Origin: Spirochaeta sp. UBA5339
Lineage (GTDB): Bacteria > Spirochaetota > Spirochaetia > DSM-2461
Reading direction: 5' to 3'
Assembly: GCA_002408085.1 (NCBI GenBank)
Contig: DHQL01000011.1
Span: 124,001 to 188,000 of the forward strand
Length of the DNA stretch: 64,000 nt
Part shown: piece after piece, positions 47,067 through 56,806 of the stretch
How positions within the stretch are numbered: position 1 is the stretch's first letter
Layout: every line of letters starts with the position of its first letter
Program-made: the position numbers and the translations under genes
Notes under the pieces: model-generated
The model's database searches: none
Seen by the model: only the letters and a program-made list of their open reading frames with translations
What the model was told of the DNA's origin: nothing

Positions 47067-48542
47067 CTACTTGGGGGGAGATTCTTTTGAAATAGGGGAA
47101 GAACTGTATAAATAAAAGTCCTCCTTATTCAGTTTACGGATGATCCGTCCCCTTCTGAAGAGGATCAGCTGATCCGCCACGGCAGGAGAATCAGAGAGAC
47201 TGTATACCAGAAGAATCAGTGCAATCCCCTGTTTTTTCAGAAGATTCATAAGCTCTACAATCCTCTGTCTCTGATACAGATCAACCTCGGAGAAGGGCTG
47301 CACACAGACAAGAACCCGGGGTTTCTGGAGGGAAATCCTGTGAAAAATCAGCTTATAACACTCATCAGGAGGGAGGGAGTAGAGGCTCTGCATATCAATC
47401 AGAGGACCCACCTTCTTAAAATACTCCTGACGGATGCTCCTTTTGAACTTTCGCCTGGTCCAGAAAAAGGGAATCTTTCTGTCCAGAGGGAAACAGAGGT
47501 TGTCCAGGTAGCTCATGTCTCTGAACAGGGAAGTCCGGACAGGATTTTCATCAAGAAAGGCCATCTTCTCCCGCCCTCTGGAGAAGGGCTGCCCCTCAAG
47601 GGTCACCGACTCATCGGCAGACCTGCCTTTAAGGAGTTCTGTCAAAGATTCGTGGAGGGTGTGATCCAGATCCATCAGCACAAGACACTCCCCTCCCGAG
47701 AGGGAGAGTGAAAGATCCCTGATGGTTCTGAAGGAGAGACGGGAGATCTGGAAAACAGGGTTTTGGCTTCCCCCTGTCTCACTATCATCGGCGAGAGAAC
47801 CGGGATTCACATAGCGCTGAAATCCCTGGGGAAAGCGGGAAAGAAATTCGGGAGTCATCTGTTCACTGTAGAGGGTTTTAATGATCCTCCCGTTTTCCAT
47901 AAGAACACACCTGTCGCACCAGGAAAACGCCTCCTCGGAGTCATTGCAGATGTAAAGGAATGTCTGTTTCTTTTTCTCTCTATAAAACCGTACAATCCTC
48001 ATCAGGCCCTTCAGATCATCAGGGCTGGCGGCATTGCTCAAGTCCCTGATCACAACGATCCGAGTCCCCAGAACCAGGGCCTTAATCAGTTCCACAGCCT
48101 TCCGTTCAAAAAAACTCAGTGTTCCCGCCTCAGCCTCGGGATCAATCTCAAGACCCACCTCTGTGGAGAGTCTGGTGAACTGCTCATTCAGGACTCTTCT
48201 GTTTATCAGAAACTTCTTCATCCTGTCTCTGACCACAAAAACATTTTCCGCCACAGACATGGTGTCGATCAGACTGCCCTTGGCATCCAGAATAAACACC
48301 GGGTTTTCTGGCTTCCTCGGCCTCCTGTAGTCATTGACCAGATGCTCCGACAGCCATACATAACCGTAGTGCACCGGTGAATTTGATTTTACAAGATTGA
48401 CCAGCTCATCCAGTCCCTGAGCATTCACAGGAATAAGACCGAGGATTTCCGACTTGAACAGTCTCATGGAGAAGCTGTCCAGAAGGGTGATCCCCTCCTG
48501 TCTGACAGAGACCCTGTCCAGGCGCAGGGCTTCTTCAACCAC
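47067..48542 (-). CDS. Degenerate tandem ABC-ATPase-like protein (pseudoenzyme)
   Basis: This is a 491-aa protein with the same two-ABC-domain layout as RbsA but no catalytic motifs. In half 1 the P-loop position reads LIPVNAQGLDEL, the signature reads GTLSFFERKAVEL, Walker B reads IVVIRDLSNAA (no catalytic Glu) and the H-loop reads LYICNDSEE. In half 2 the P-loop reads LMDLDHTLHESL, the signature reads LPPDECYKLI and Walker B reads VLVCVQPFSE. The reading frame is clean, so it is a maintained protein, not a decaying gene. The start is GTG, two bases after the kinase stop, with AGG seven bases before. Lying between the kinase and the transporter genes, it may couple transport to signalling. 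That role is inference. Confidence 0.85.
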   Translation of the reverse strand: MVEEALRLDRVSVRQEGITLLDSFSMRLFKSEILGLIPVNAQGLDELVNLVKSNSPVHYGYVWLSEHLVNDYRRPRKPENPVFILDAKGSLIDTMSVAENVFVVRDRMKKFLINRRVLNEQFTRLSTEVGLEIDPEAEAGTLSFFERKAVELIKALVLGTRIVVIRDLSNAASPDDLKGLMRIVRFYREKKKQTFLYICNDSEEAFSWCDRCVLMENGRIIKTLYSEQMTPEFLSRFPQGFQRYVNPGSLADDSETGGSQNPVFQISRLSFRTIRDLSLSLSGGECLVLMDLDHTLHESLTELLKGRSADESVTLEGQPFSRGREKMAFLDENPVRTSLFRDMSYLDNLCFPLDRKIPFFWTRRKFKRSIRQEYFKKVGPLIDMQSLYSLPPDECYKLIFHRISLQKPRVLVCVQPFSEVDLYQRQRIVELMNLLKKQGIALILLVYSLSDSPAVADQLILFRRGRIIRKLNKEDFYLYSSSPISKESPPK

Positions 48543-48544
48543 GG

Positions 48545-49543
48545 CTATACCTGTCCCGCCAGGCTGGGGAGGGTAATCTCAACATCCGTACCCACATTCT
48601 GAACGCTGCTTACACAGATTCCGTATTGCTCACCAAAGTGCAGTTTAATCCTGTTGTTCACATTCAGAACAGCAATCCCCCTGTGGCTCTCAGAGCTGGC
48701 CACCCGCCTTTCGGCAAGGAGTTCAAGAACCTCCCTCAGTGTATCCCTGGTCATTCCCACCCCATCATCGCTGATGGTTATTATAAGATTCTCTCTTGTC
48801 TGTTCAATTCTGATGGTCAGGAGCCCCTCTCCTACCTTACGTTCCAGACCATGTATGATGGCATTCTCCACAATAGGCTGGAGTATCAGCTTGGGGACCA
48901 GAAATCCCGACAGTCTGGCAGAGCTGTCAATATTCTGCAGGATTTTCAGGTGCAGCCTCTTACCGAAGCGGTACTGCTGAATAAGAAAATAGGTTTGAAC
49001 ATTATCCAGCTCATCCTCCAGAGAGACAAGATGATCCATGCTGCTGATGGTGTAGCGGAAGAATCTGGAGAGGGCCTCGGTCATCTCTGCAATGGAGACA
49101 ACCCCTGCTCCAAGAGCCTCGCTTCTGATGCCCTCCAGGGTGTTGTAGAGGAAGTGGGGGTTGATCTGATTCTGAAGAGCCAGAAACTGCTCCTGACGTT
49201 TTCCCGCCTGAAGCAGCTCCCTGGAATTCAGAAGCTTCCTGATCCGCTCAACCATTCCCTCCATCCCCGCACTGAAGGGATGGGAAATATCATAGATATC
49301 GTCCAGTGTATATCCCGAAGCGAAACGGCTGAGAATCTTTTCGGTGCCCTTCAAAGGACGGATTACAAACAGAAGAAACAGGATTAAATAGATCAGTATC
49401 AATAGAACCACAATCCAGATGATCCGGGCCTCAACTTTGCTATAGACAAGAAGTGAGCAGAGGAGGAGATGAACACAAAGAGAGACTATAAAGAAGAAGT
49501 TATATCGCCAGGAGAGACGGTTCAAGGAAAGCTTTCTAGCCAT
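48545..49543 (-). CDS. YesM/LytS-like sensor histidine kinase
   Basis: This is a 332-aa kinase with two N-terminal transmembrane helices (about 12-35 and 40-62), a HAMP-like linker and a His_kinase domain whose phospho-acceptor is in NQINPHFLYNTLEGIR, typical of the LytS/YesM family. The HATPase has an N-box (PIVENAIIHGLE) and a G-box (SDDGVGMT). With almost no periplasmic loop it probably senses through a partner protein, which fits its place next to a sugar transporter. I take the ATG at 49543, which overlaps the regulator stop; a GTG at 49561 is possible. The adjacent AraC-type regulator is its partner. Confidence 0.93.
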   Translation of the reverse strand: MARKLSLNRLSWRYNFFFIVSLCVHLLLCSLLVYSKVEARIIWIVVLLILIYLILFLLFVIRPLKGTEKILSRFASGYTLDDIYDISHPFSAGMEGMVERIRKLLNSRELLQAGKRQEQFLALQNQINPHFLYNTLEGIRSEALGAGVVSIAEMTEALSRFFRYTISSMDHLVSLEDELDNVQTYFLIQQYRFGKRLHLKILQNIDSSARLSGFLVPKLILQPIVENAIIHGLERKVGEGLLTIRIEQTRENLIITISDDGVGMTRDTLREVLELLAERRVASSESHRGIAVLNVNNRIKLHFGEQYGICVSSVQNVGTDVEITLPSLAGQV

Positions 49544-51176
49544 AAATTTTCCGGAATTCACTGGGCTTGATTCCCGTCAGCTTCTTGAAGAGTCTGGTAA
49601 AATACTTTGTATCACTGTATCCCACCTCCGAGGCCACCGCAGAGACAGTCATCCTGCTGGTCCGGAGCAGCTCCTTGGCCTCCTCCACACGGATAGAGGT
49701 CAGGTAATCCAGAAACCCCTCACCGGTCTGCTGTTTAAAGAGGGAACTGAAATAGGATGGACTCAGATCGATACTTTGAGCCACCTTTTCAAGGGAGATG
49801 GAATTATCCTTATAATTAGTGGATATAAAGATCTTTGCATCCCGTACCGGCTGACTGTCAGCCTGCTCTCTGGACTCTTTCATCTCTTGAAAACAGCTAT
49901 ATATCAGATTCCTAAGGTACTCCTGAAATTCCCTGTATCCCGCCAGAAGGTTAAGATCCCGGTCAAAGGAACTCTTCAGACTGTTATAATTCTCCTCACC
50001 TCTGTCCTTGAGCAGTAAAAAGAACCTGTGTCCCGCCTCCCGGAGGGTCTCAAGAACCATCACTCCCGAACACTCCTCTCCATAGAGGCGGTTAAGCAGA
50101 TCATCAACAGCCCCCTTCCCCGCTTCAGGGTCCAGAAGATCGCATATGGATTCCATCTTTCTGTTCCATTCCGCAAGGATCCTGTCGCAGGATCCCCTCC
50201 CGGCAGAGGGAGCCTCCTCAAAGATCCTGATACCCTCCTCCCGAATCAGCCTCTCACCCATTGCCTGATCCGAAGATTTTCTGGATTCAATAAGATATGA
50301 AGGACCTTCTACGGCCTTTCCCAGTGACATAGAGATCCTGGCCGACTCAAAAAGCCTGGAGTTGGCAATCATTTCGCTGTTCAGTTCCCTCAATTTCCGG
50401 CGGATGTCTTCAGCCTTCTCAATCCTGTAATTCAGTAGCAGATAGATAGAACTCCCTGACGGCTCCATCTCCATATCCTGACAGTCCGACAGAAGGCTCA
50501 GATGCCCCAGGTGTTCGGCCTTTCCCGTTACCATATGCATCATTTTTTCAGAATAGGTCTCAGGACGGCAGTCCAGCTTGATCTGAACAACCTGAAAAAC
50601 TCCAGGAGCAAAAGTGTAGCCGTAGGCTTCGTTAATCTGTTCCAGAGTTAGTTCCCCCCGGGAGATTCTGGAGAACAGGTAGTCCTGAAAAAAGTTTTTT
50701 CTCAGCTTTTCCCGGCTGCTGTTCAGTCTTTGCTGTAGAACCGAAGTCCTCTGTTCAATGGTCCTTTTATCTTTGAACTTTCTGAAGATCCTCTCGAGAG
50801 TCTCATTGAGTTCCTGCTCCTTGATTGGTTTCAGCAGGTAATCTTCCACTCCGAAACGAATGGCATTGTGGGCATACTCAAACTGATGGTGGCCGCTGAT
50901 AATAACAAACTCTGTCTCCAGGGAGTCATTCTTGGCCTTTTCAATCAATTCCAGACCATCCAGTCCCGGCATCCTGATATCCGTAATAACAAGGTCCGGT
51001 TCGATGGTTTTGATCAGATTATAACCTTCCAGTCCATTGTAGGCTGTTCCGGCAATCTCCATGGAGTACTTCTCCCACTCACCCAGCTGAATAACAAGGC
51101 GGCACACCTTCTCTTCATCATCCAGAACCACAACCCTTATGGCGGCTGAATTATAATCATTCCAAGTATCAATCAT
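49536..51176 (-). CDS. YesN-like response regulator with AraC DNA-binding domain
   Basis: This 546-aa protein has a receiver at about 10-130 (LDDEEKV, phospho-Asp in LVITDIRMP, ISGH, LLKPI). A long middle region (about 135-440) follows, and a C-terminal AraC/XylS domain with two helix-turn-helix units (SLEKVAQSIDLSPSYFSSLF and TVSAVASEVGYSDTKYFTRL). The ATG at 51176 has GGTGA four bases upstream; the one at 51200 has no SD. It is the first gene of the six-gene operon and overlaps the kinase gene. It should activate the sugar transporter genes when phosphorylated by the YesM-like kinase. Confidence 0.94.
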   Translation of the reverse strand: MIDTWNDYNSAAIRVVVLDDEEKVCRLVIQLGEWEKYSMEIAGTAYNGLEGYNLIKTIEPDLVITDIRMPGLDGLELIEKAKNDSLETEFVIISGHHQFEYAHNAIRFGVEDYLLKPIKEQELNETLERIFRKFKDKRTIEQRTSVLQQRLNSSREKLRKNFFQDYLFSRISRGELTLEQINEAYGYTFAPGVFQVVQIKLDCRPETYSEKMMHMVTGKAEHLGHLSLLSDCQDMEMEPSGSSIYLLLNYRIEKAEDIRRKLRELNSEMIANSRLFESARISMSLGKAVEGPSYLIESRKSSDQAMGERLIREEGIRIFEEAPSAGRGSCDRILAEWNRKMESICDLLDPEAGKGAVDDLLNRLYGEECSGVMVLETLREAGHRFFLLLKDRGEENYNSLKSSFDRDLNLLAGYREFQEYLRNLIYSCFQEMKESREQADSQPVRDAKIFISTNYKDNSISLEKVAQSIDLSPSYFSSLFKQQTGEGFLDYLTSIRVEEAKELLRTSRMTVSAVASEVGYSDTKYFTRLFKKLTGIKPSEFRKIYG

Positions 51177-51244
51177 AGTGTCACCATTATATATGATCAT
51201 CTGTTCTGGTCGAGAAAAAAATCAAGGATCATATTTCAAGGCTT

Positions 51245-52561
51245 TCAGAAGTAATACCTCAGATTCACCATAACCGAGTGGCTGACAGGTGAAAGCCATG
51301 CCTCATCCTTCTCCCCGTCATCCAGAGAAAACATCCCGCTGTACCAGAACTCGGATACCAGGGTTCCCTCATAGTTCAGATTGAAGGAGGCCGACGGGGT
51401 CACAAAGAGGGCCTTTGAGTCGGGAGAGTAGATGATATTGGCATTAAAGCTGCTGTCCTTCTCATACCAGGGAATCATCAGGTTCAGCAGGATGTAGTGC
51501 CGGGCAAAGTACATGGGTGTGTAGAGTCCCAGATAGTCCGCACCGGGCATTCCCCCCAGAACTTCCAGAGCGGAAGCATAATCACTGCGCTGATCATCAT
51601 CCCAGCCCTCTCCGTTGTAGAAGTACTCCACCGCCCCTGAAAGACCCGATGCAAAGTAGTACTCCGCGCCGCCCAGAGCGGAAAAAACCGGTTCATCTGA
51701 AAGGACCGAAGTTCCTCCTGCGGGATCGGCGCTGTTTCGCCGGGATCTGCTGCGAACCACCCCTTCCCCGTAGAGGCCCACACCATGAACATCGGCATAG
51801 AAGGCAGCTGCTGCCCCATGGGGATAGAGGTCGTATAGGTCGGAGTTCCTCTCCCGCCCACCGTAAAGGCCGGCAAGCTTTACTTCAAGGGCGGGCATCT
51901 GAAGGGTCAGCTCCGCCCCGGCCAGAAGCTCATTATAAGCCCAGCCTGATCCCTCGGAGGGTGCGATGCCGTAGGCCTTGACCGAGAGCCAGGAGAAGGG
52001 AGTTCCCTGAAGGGTCAGACCATCCACTCCCTGCAGGTAGGCCGAGGGATCTGTAGGGTCCTTGGGAGGATTGGCCAGATCCACGGGATTCCAGCCGTAG
52101 CCGTAACCGGTAAGGAAGCTCTGCCGTCCCAGGGTCACCCGGAACTCAGGGGCAGGCATCCAGGAGGCGCTGGCCCGCATCAGACTGGCGGTGTAGATAT
52201 AGGAGCCTGCCATATAGGCCAGATCCCCCACGGCGGCTGTCTTTGCCAATCCGACAACACCCTCATCACTGGTCAGAATGGCGGCACTCCCGGCAAGCAA
52301 CTCGGCAATGGGATACTGGCCGACCTGGAGCCAGAGGTCCAGTGCGGCACTGTCGCTCTGCTGATCCAGCTTCAGATTGATCTCGTTACGGAACATCAGA
52401 TCCTGAACTCCCAGATAGTTGCCGGTATTCAGTGCCGAATCATACCCTGATCCGGGGATATTGAAGATAACCTCGGGTTTCAGCTCCCCCGAGAAGTTGA
52501 CCTGTGCCGTCGCAGCCAGTGCGGCTGACAGAAAAAGCGTCACAAACAGAACCTTCTTCAC
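51245..52561 (-). CDS. Outer-membrane beta-barrel protein
   Basis: This is a 438-aa exported protein. The signal peptide is cleaved after ATAQ. Alternating polar/hydrophobic strands run to a C-terminal aromatic strand (VMVNLRYYF), the usual outer-membrane insertion signal. The start is GTG with a strong AAGGAGG seven bases upstream. It is the last gene of the TetR-RND-LolA cluster, 11 bases after the LolA-like stop. It may be the outer-membrane partner of the RND exporter or the acceptor of its lipid cargo. It is not TolC-like; no coiled-coil repeats are seen. Confidence 0.82.
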   Translation of the reverse strand: MKKVLFVTLFLSAALAATAQVNFSGELKPEVIFNIPGSGYDSALNTGNYLGVQDLMFRNEINLKLDQQSDSAALDLWLQVGQYPIAELLAGSAAILTSDEGVVGLAKTAAVGDLAYMAGSYIYTASLMRASASWMPAPEFRVTLGRQSFLTGYGYGWNPVDLANPPKDPTDPSAYLQGVDGLTLQGTPFSWLSVKAYGIAPSEGSGWAYNELLAGAELTLQMPALEVKLAGLYGGRERNSDLYDLYPHGAAAAFYADVHGVGLYGEGVVRSRSRRNSADPAGGTSVLSDEPVFSALGGAEYYFASGLSGAVEYFYNGEGWDDDQRSDYASALEVLGGMPGADYLGLYTPMYFARHYILLNLMIPWYEKDSSFNANIIYSPDSKALFVTPSASFNLNYEGTLVSEFWYSGMFSLDDGEKDEAWLSPVSHSVMVNLRYYF

Positions 52562-52572
52562 CGTAGACCTCC

Positions 52573-53331
52573 TTATCTTATGGTTTCCAGATAGGAGGAT
52601 GTAAAGAAACGCTCCTCCACCCTATCCGAGTCATGTTCGATCAGCTGAGTCTCCATCACCGACTCGGACTTCTTTACAAGGCTTGTCATGGTGATCTTCT
52701 CAGGATAGGGAACTCCCCCCACCTCGAAGTAGTCCTCCAGAATCATATACTTGACGGGAGCTCCCTTGTCGTAGTACTCGATCTTCAGATAGAGGAACTC
52801 ATCCTTGCTGACCCAGACCACCATCTTCTCATAGACGGCATTCCGGTTAGCCGGTTCCAGAACCAGACGGTAGCACTCGATGCCGTTGATCCTCTCACTA
52901 CCCTCAAGAGAGGCCGAGTAGTCCCCGGTAAAGCTGTCTCCCCCCTCTCCCATATCGGCGTAGGAGAAGTCGCTGCCGGCAGCTGAGTTCTTCCTGGCCG
53001 AGGAGCTCAGCTTGCGGATGCGGCCGGTTGAGGCAAAGCGGACCCAGAGGTCGTCTCCCAGCATCAGATAGGCTGTTCCCGCCACCCGGGCAGGCTCACG
53101 GAATATGGTCAGAGACCGGGCCTGACCGGAAGAGTCATCCAGGGTATAGCCGATCATCATCTGGGGAGCCTGGGGCTTTCCGTTTTTGTAGACTGTCAGG
53201 CTGCTTTCGGAGTAGACCCGGTCCAGCTCGAAGCTTCTGTCCGCCCTGTCCAGTATCTCCTTTGCATCCTGCGCCGCAGCGGATGCAAGCATCAGAAGGC
53301 CCAGCAGGGCCGCGGTTATTATCTTTTTCAT
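52573..53331 (-). CDS. LolA-like outer-membrane lipoprotein-sorting protein
   Basis: This is a 252-aa secreted protein with a signal peptide ending LASAAAQ. The rest fits the LolA/LolB-like fold group that accompanies MMPL/RND exporters: ...RSLTIFREPARVAGTAYLM..., LWVRFASTGRIRKLSSSARKN trimmed to RIRKLSSSARKN, FSYADMG, and a C-terminal TSLVKKSESVMET segment. Such proteins carry lipids or lipoproteins across the periplasm. Its ATG overlaps the RND stop (ATGA) with AAGGAG upstream, indicating translational coupling. Confidence 0.88.
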   Translation of the reverse strand: MKKIITAALLGLLMLASAAAQDAKEILDRADRSFELDRVYSESSLTVYKNGKPQAPQMMIGYTLDDSSGQARSLTIFREPARVAGTAYLMLGDDLWVRFASTGRIRKLSSSARKNSAAGSDFSYADMGEGGDSFTGDYSASLEGSERINGIECYRLVLEPANRNAVYEKMVVWVSKDEFLYLKIEYYDKGAPVKYMILEDYFEVGGVPYPEKITMTSLVKKSESVMETQLIEHDSDRVEERFFTSSYLETIR

Positions 53332-56159
53332 TGAGAACTCCTTGTTCCGGAATTTCTACCGGTTGAATTTCTGACGGATGATTTCCCGCCCTTCAGAGAC
53401 CACCCCTTCAGACTCCATCCCAGGCGCTCATTGACCAGAACCATCAGGGCGGGATGGAAGCAGATTGAGTAGACAAATGCCAGACCCATGGCCATGGTCA
53501 GAACGATCCCGGTGCTCCTCATGGCCCTCATAATGGAGGGAATAAAGGAGGCAAAACCGATCATGGTGGTAATGGTCGTCAGGGCAACGGCGGAACCTGT
53601 TCCCGCCAGGGCGGTGTGCATCTCTCCCCTCCCCTCCCTCAGGTAGCGGTGGTTTATATGAACAGAGTCGTCTATGCCGATACCCACCAGCAGAGGGATG
53701 GAGATGATATTGAGAAAGTCAAACTTGATGCCGAAGAGGGACATCAGTCCAAAGAGGGAGGCAAAGGACATCAAAAGAGGTATAAAGGTCAGCAACGTCA
53801 GCTTCAGATTCCGGAAGTCCAGAAGGAGGATAAAGAACACGGCGATCAGGGCGGCCACCATGGACTTCTTTCCATCGCTGTCTGCAATCTGAATCAGCTG
53901 GTCCGCCGCCAGAATCATTCCGGTCCCCCTGTCGGTGACCGAGGCAACCTGTGCGGAGAAGATGGTTCTGAACCGGCCCTCCCATGGATTAAGACGGGGG
54001 GCGATGGTTACCAGTGTGGATTCATCTGTAATTGAGAGGAAGGTATCCCTCACCATGGGAGGAAGGTCCTCCATACGGATATCATCTGTGGAAGCCATGG
54101 CAGTTACTCTATCTTCCAGGCGCGGAGAGAACTCCTCTTGAAAGGCCTCCAGTCCGCCGCCCCTGTATTCACCGGACTCCAGGGAATCAAACAGGCTGTC
54201 AAAGACCGAGTCCTTCACCTTCTCTCCGTCCATATTGAGACCGGTTATTCTATTTAAGAGGTATGCAAGGCGGTCGCTTCCTCCCAGAACAGCCAGATCG
54301 CCCATCTCGATCAGATTGGCCTCCAGACGGTAGAGCTCCTCAAGGACCAGATCCGCCTCAATGGACTCAGACAGGCCGCCGCCCGATAAAGCCGCCGGAT
54401 CACTTCCGCGATCGGACCGGTTACCAAGCTCTTCCAGCCAGGGCAGCCTCCTCTCTTTCTGCTCGTCCGTAGGCCACCACTGGGTGATGGCGCTCACATC
54501 CTTGACAGAATCAAGATCCTTCAGGGCCTCCACCAGATCGGGAAGTTCATTCCTGTCATCTGAGATGAGGTAAAGCACATCCGGTGCGGCGCCAAACTCC
54601 CTGGTCATCACATCCTGCAGTTCGATGGACATAAGCCCCTTGGCTTCCATCTCCATCAGATTATCCTCAAGGGTTACCTTTGGAGCCTGTGTAGCCAGAA
54701 GAACGGCTATTGTCAAAAGGACAGCGACCCATAACCCGGGGCGTCTGGTCACACGCAGGCCCAGACCATCGGCGAAGTCGGAACGGATTCGGGTTTTTCT
54801 GTGAAGCATGGGATCAGTCTTCCCCCTCTTCTCCAGTCTTCTGTTCCGCCAGCCCAGAAAGGCGGGAATAAAGAGGAACATTGCCAGGAGTTCACAGAGG
54901 ATACCGGTCCCTGCCACCACCGCCAGCTCCCGGACCAGTTCGCTTTCGGCCATAAGAAGGGCGTAAAAGGCTGCCGCCGTTGTCAGGGCGCCGGTAATAA
55001 CACCCTTGCCCCCCTTGGTAAAGGCCTCCTCCAGGGCCGGAAGAAACTCCATTCCCCGGTCCCTCTCCTGCACAAAGCCGGTCATAAGGTGAATGGCGTA
55101 ATCCACCCCCAGCCCCAGCAGGGCCACCATATACATGGCGGTCATTATATTGAGGCGGTGGAGGAGGAAGCCGGCCATCCCTGAGGTCCAGAGTATACCA
55201 AGCAAAAGAGGTGTTCCGATAATCAACGGGGTCGAGCGGATACGGAAGACGGCGATCATCAGGGAGAGTATCAGAACCATCGCCAGAACCATGGAGAGGG
55301 CGAATCCCTGCTCGGAGGTGACCATCTCGTCCCGGCCCACCACAATAAAACCGGTAATCCCGGCCTCAAGGCCCCGGTCACTGGCAATCTGCTGAACCCT
55401 TTCATCAATCCGGTTGGTCTGATTAACCAGAGGGCCCAGGTCGTTTACAGTGTAGGTGGGATTGATAAAGGCAATCCCCATGTTCTCTTCCCGGCTCAGA
55501 TAGTAGCTTTCCCCGAGGAGATAGGCGTCCAGAGCCTCTTCCATCTCATTTCCAGGCAGTGTTCCTTCCAGAGAACCCGAAAGCAGTTCCAGCAGTGCCT
55601 CAAGACCACCCAGCCAGGCGCTGAGCTGAGTCTCATCGCTCTCCATGGCATCTGAGTCCCCCGAGTACTCCCGCTCCAGATCATTATTGAGGGCTGTCAG
55701 AAAGGGAAGCAGATCGGTGTCGGCATACATGGAGGCCATCCTCTTAAGATCCTTCTCCTTGGTCAGAAGAAAAGCGTGCTCCTTCAGAAAATCCAGATCT
55801 ATACGGCTGTAGACACCGGAGACCGCATCGGAGAACTCATCGGATAAAAAGACAGCCTCCATCTCATCTATGGTGGATTTAACGGCGGCTTTCGCCTCCC
55901 CCTCTGGAAGGCTGCGGCCGTCCACAACGGCGATGATGGATGATGCAAAGGGGTAGTTTTCGGTGATCCGCTTAAGATCCTGAACCTGATTGGATCGCTG
56001 GGGAAGAATGGAGTAGTAGGTCATCTCCATCTGCATGTTTACGGTTCCGGCGATCATAACAACTGTGATCAGCAGGACAAGGAGAAAAACCTTGCCCGGA
56101 TTGGAACCTGCCCAGCGGGCCCAGGGTCCTGTAAGAGTACTTCTATTCAAATTACTCAT
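53328..56159 (-). CDS. RND/MMPL-family exporter
   Basis: This is a 943-aa membrane protein with two halves, each a single helix, a large periplasmic loop and about five further helices. The sterol-sensing-like GLGVDYAIHL in half 1 and GIGIDDSVHI in half 2 are the conserved TM4 proton-relay aspartates of MMPL/RND proteins. The ATG at 56159 overlaps the TetR gene by eight bases and has GGAG six bases upstream; a longer frame starting at 56276 is rejected. Members of this branch export lipids or hydrophobic compounds. Its companions, a LolA-like carrier and a barrel, fit lipid traffic to the outer membrane. Confidence 0.93.
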   Translation of the reverse strand: MSNLNRSTLTGPWARWAGSNPGKVFLLVLLITVVMIAGTVNMQMEMTYYSILPQRSNQVQDLKRITENYPFASSIIAVVDGRSLPEGEAKAAVKSTIDEMEAVFLSDEFSDAVSGVYSRIDLDFLKEHAFLLTKEKDLKRMASMYADTDLLPFLTALNNDLEREYSGDSDAMESDETQLSAWLGGLEALLELLSGSLEGTLPGNEMEEALDAYLLGESYYLSREENMGIAFINPTYTVNDLGPLVNQTNRIDERVQQIASDRGLEAGITGFIVVGRDEMVTSEQGFALSMVLAMVLILSLMIAVFRIRSTPLIIGTPLLLGILWTSGMAGFLLHRLNIMTAMYMVALLGLGVDYAIHLMTGFVQERDRGMEFLPALEEAFTKGGKGVITGALTTAAAFYALLMAESELVRELAVVAGTGILCELLAMFLFIPAFLGWRNRRLEKRGKTDPMLHRKTRIRSDFADGLGLRVTRRPGLWVAVLLTIAVLLATQAPKVTLEDNLMEMEAKGLMSIELQDVMTREFGAAPDVLYLISDDRNELPDLVEALKDLDSVKDVSAITQWWPTDEQKERRLPWLEELGNRSDRGSDPAALSGGGLSESIEADLVLEELYRLEANLIEMGDLAVLGGSDRLAYLLNRITGLNMDGEKVKDSVFDSLFDSLESGEYRGGGLEAFQEEFSPRLEDRVTAMASTDDIRMEDLPPMVRDTFLSITDESTLVTIAPRLNPWEGRFRTIFSAQVASVTDRGTGMILAADQLIQIADSDGKKSMVAALIAVFFILLLDFRNLKLTLLTFIPLLMSFASLFGLMSLFGIKFDFLNIISIPLLVGIGIDDSVHINHRYLREGRGEMHTALAGTGSAVALTTITTMIGFASFIPSIMRAMRSTGIVLTMAMGLAFVYSICFHPALMVLVNERLGWSLKGWSLKGGKSSVRNSTGRNSGTRSSQ

Positions 56160-56784
56160 CCTCTTCTCCTTCGGGATCGGCGGCGATTCTCCTCCAGATG
56201 GAAGAGCAGACTCTCGGTCCCAGTACGGTATAGTCATTTTTATGAGAAAAGGCGCCCAGGAGGAGAGCCCCCTCATAGAATGCGGTTATCTCAAAGGCAA
56301 TGGCCCGTGCATCCACATCCCGTCTCAGCTCCCCACGGACAATACCCGCATTGAGCAGGTTCTCCAGGGAGTCGATAAAGCCGGTATAGAGCTCATCCAG
56401 CCGGTCTGTGAGCTGTGGAAATTTCTTTGTGCCCGTCAGAAAGAGGTAGAGAGTATTTCTGTACATGTCCACATCTCCCTTGATACCCAGAGCCCGGGCG
56501 AGGGCAATCATCATCTCCTCCATTTGAAAGAGATTTTCCAGAAGCCCCTTGACCGGAATATCCCGGGGGAGTCCCTTTGTAAACATATCCATCATCACAT
56601 CCAGCAGATGGTTCACCGAGGCCAGGAAGAGATCATCCTTGCTGCTGAAGTAGTGGTATATGGCTCCCTTGGTAACCCCCAGGGCCCTGGCGATATCGTT
56701 GAGATTGGAACGGTCGAAGTCGTTTTCCGAAAAGAACTGAAGGGCCTTCAGTTCCAGCTGTTTTTTAGTATCTGAACTGCCCAT
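56152..56784 (-). CDS. TetR-family transcriptional regulator
   Basis: This 210-aa repressor has the TetR HTH at residues about 10-55 (LNDIARALGVTKGAIYHYF) and a C-terminal helical ligand domain. It leads the RND-LolA-barrel cluster and overlaps the exporter gene, so it very probably represses its own operon. Three GTATGT half-sites lie 23-49 bases upstream of its start. The inducing ligand may be the exported lipid or drug. Confidence 0.93.
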   Translation of the reverse strand: MGSSDTKKQLELKALQFFSENDFDRSNLNDIARALGVTKGAIYHYFSSKDDLFLASVNHLLDVMMDMFTKGLPRDIPVKGLLENLFQMEEMMIALARALGIKGDVDMYRNTLYLFLTGTKKFPQLTDRLDELYTGFIDSLENLLNAGIVRGELRRDVDARAIAFEITAFYEGALLLGAFSHKNDYTVLGPRVCSSIWRRIAADPEGEEDE

Positions 56785-56806
56785 AGATCCACAAAACCTA
56801 CCCTAA

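Noticed and set aside
56160..56276. Longer RND exporter start at 56276
   Set aside because: It would overlap the TetR gene by more than 100 bases; the ATG at 56159 has an SD and begins with a normal N-terminus.
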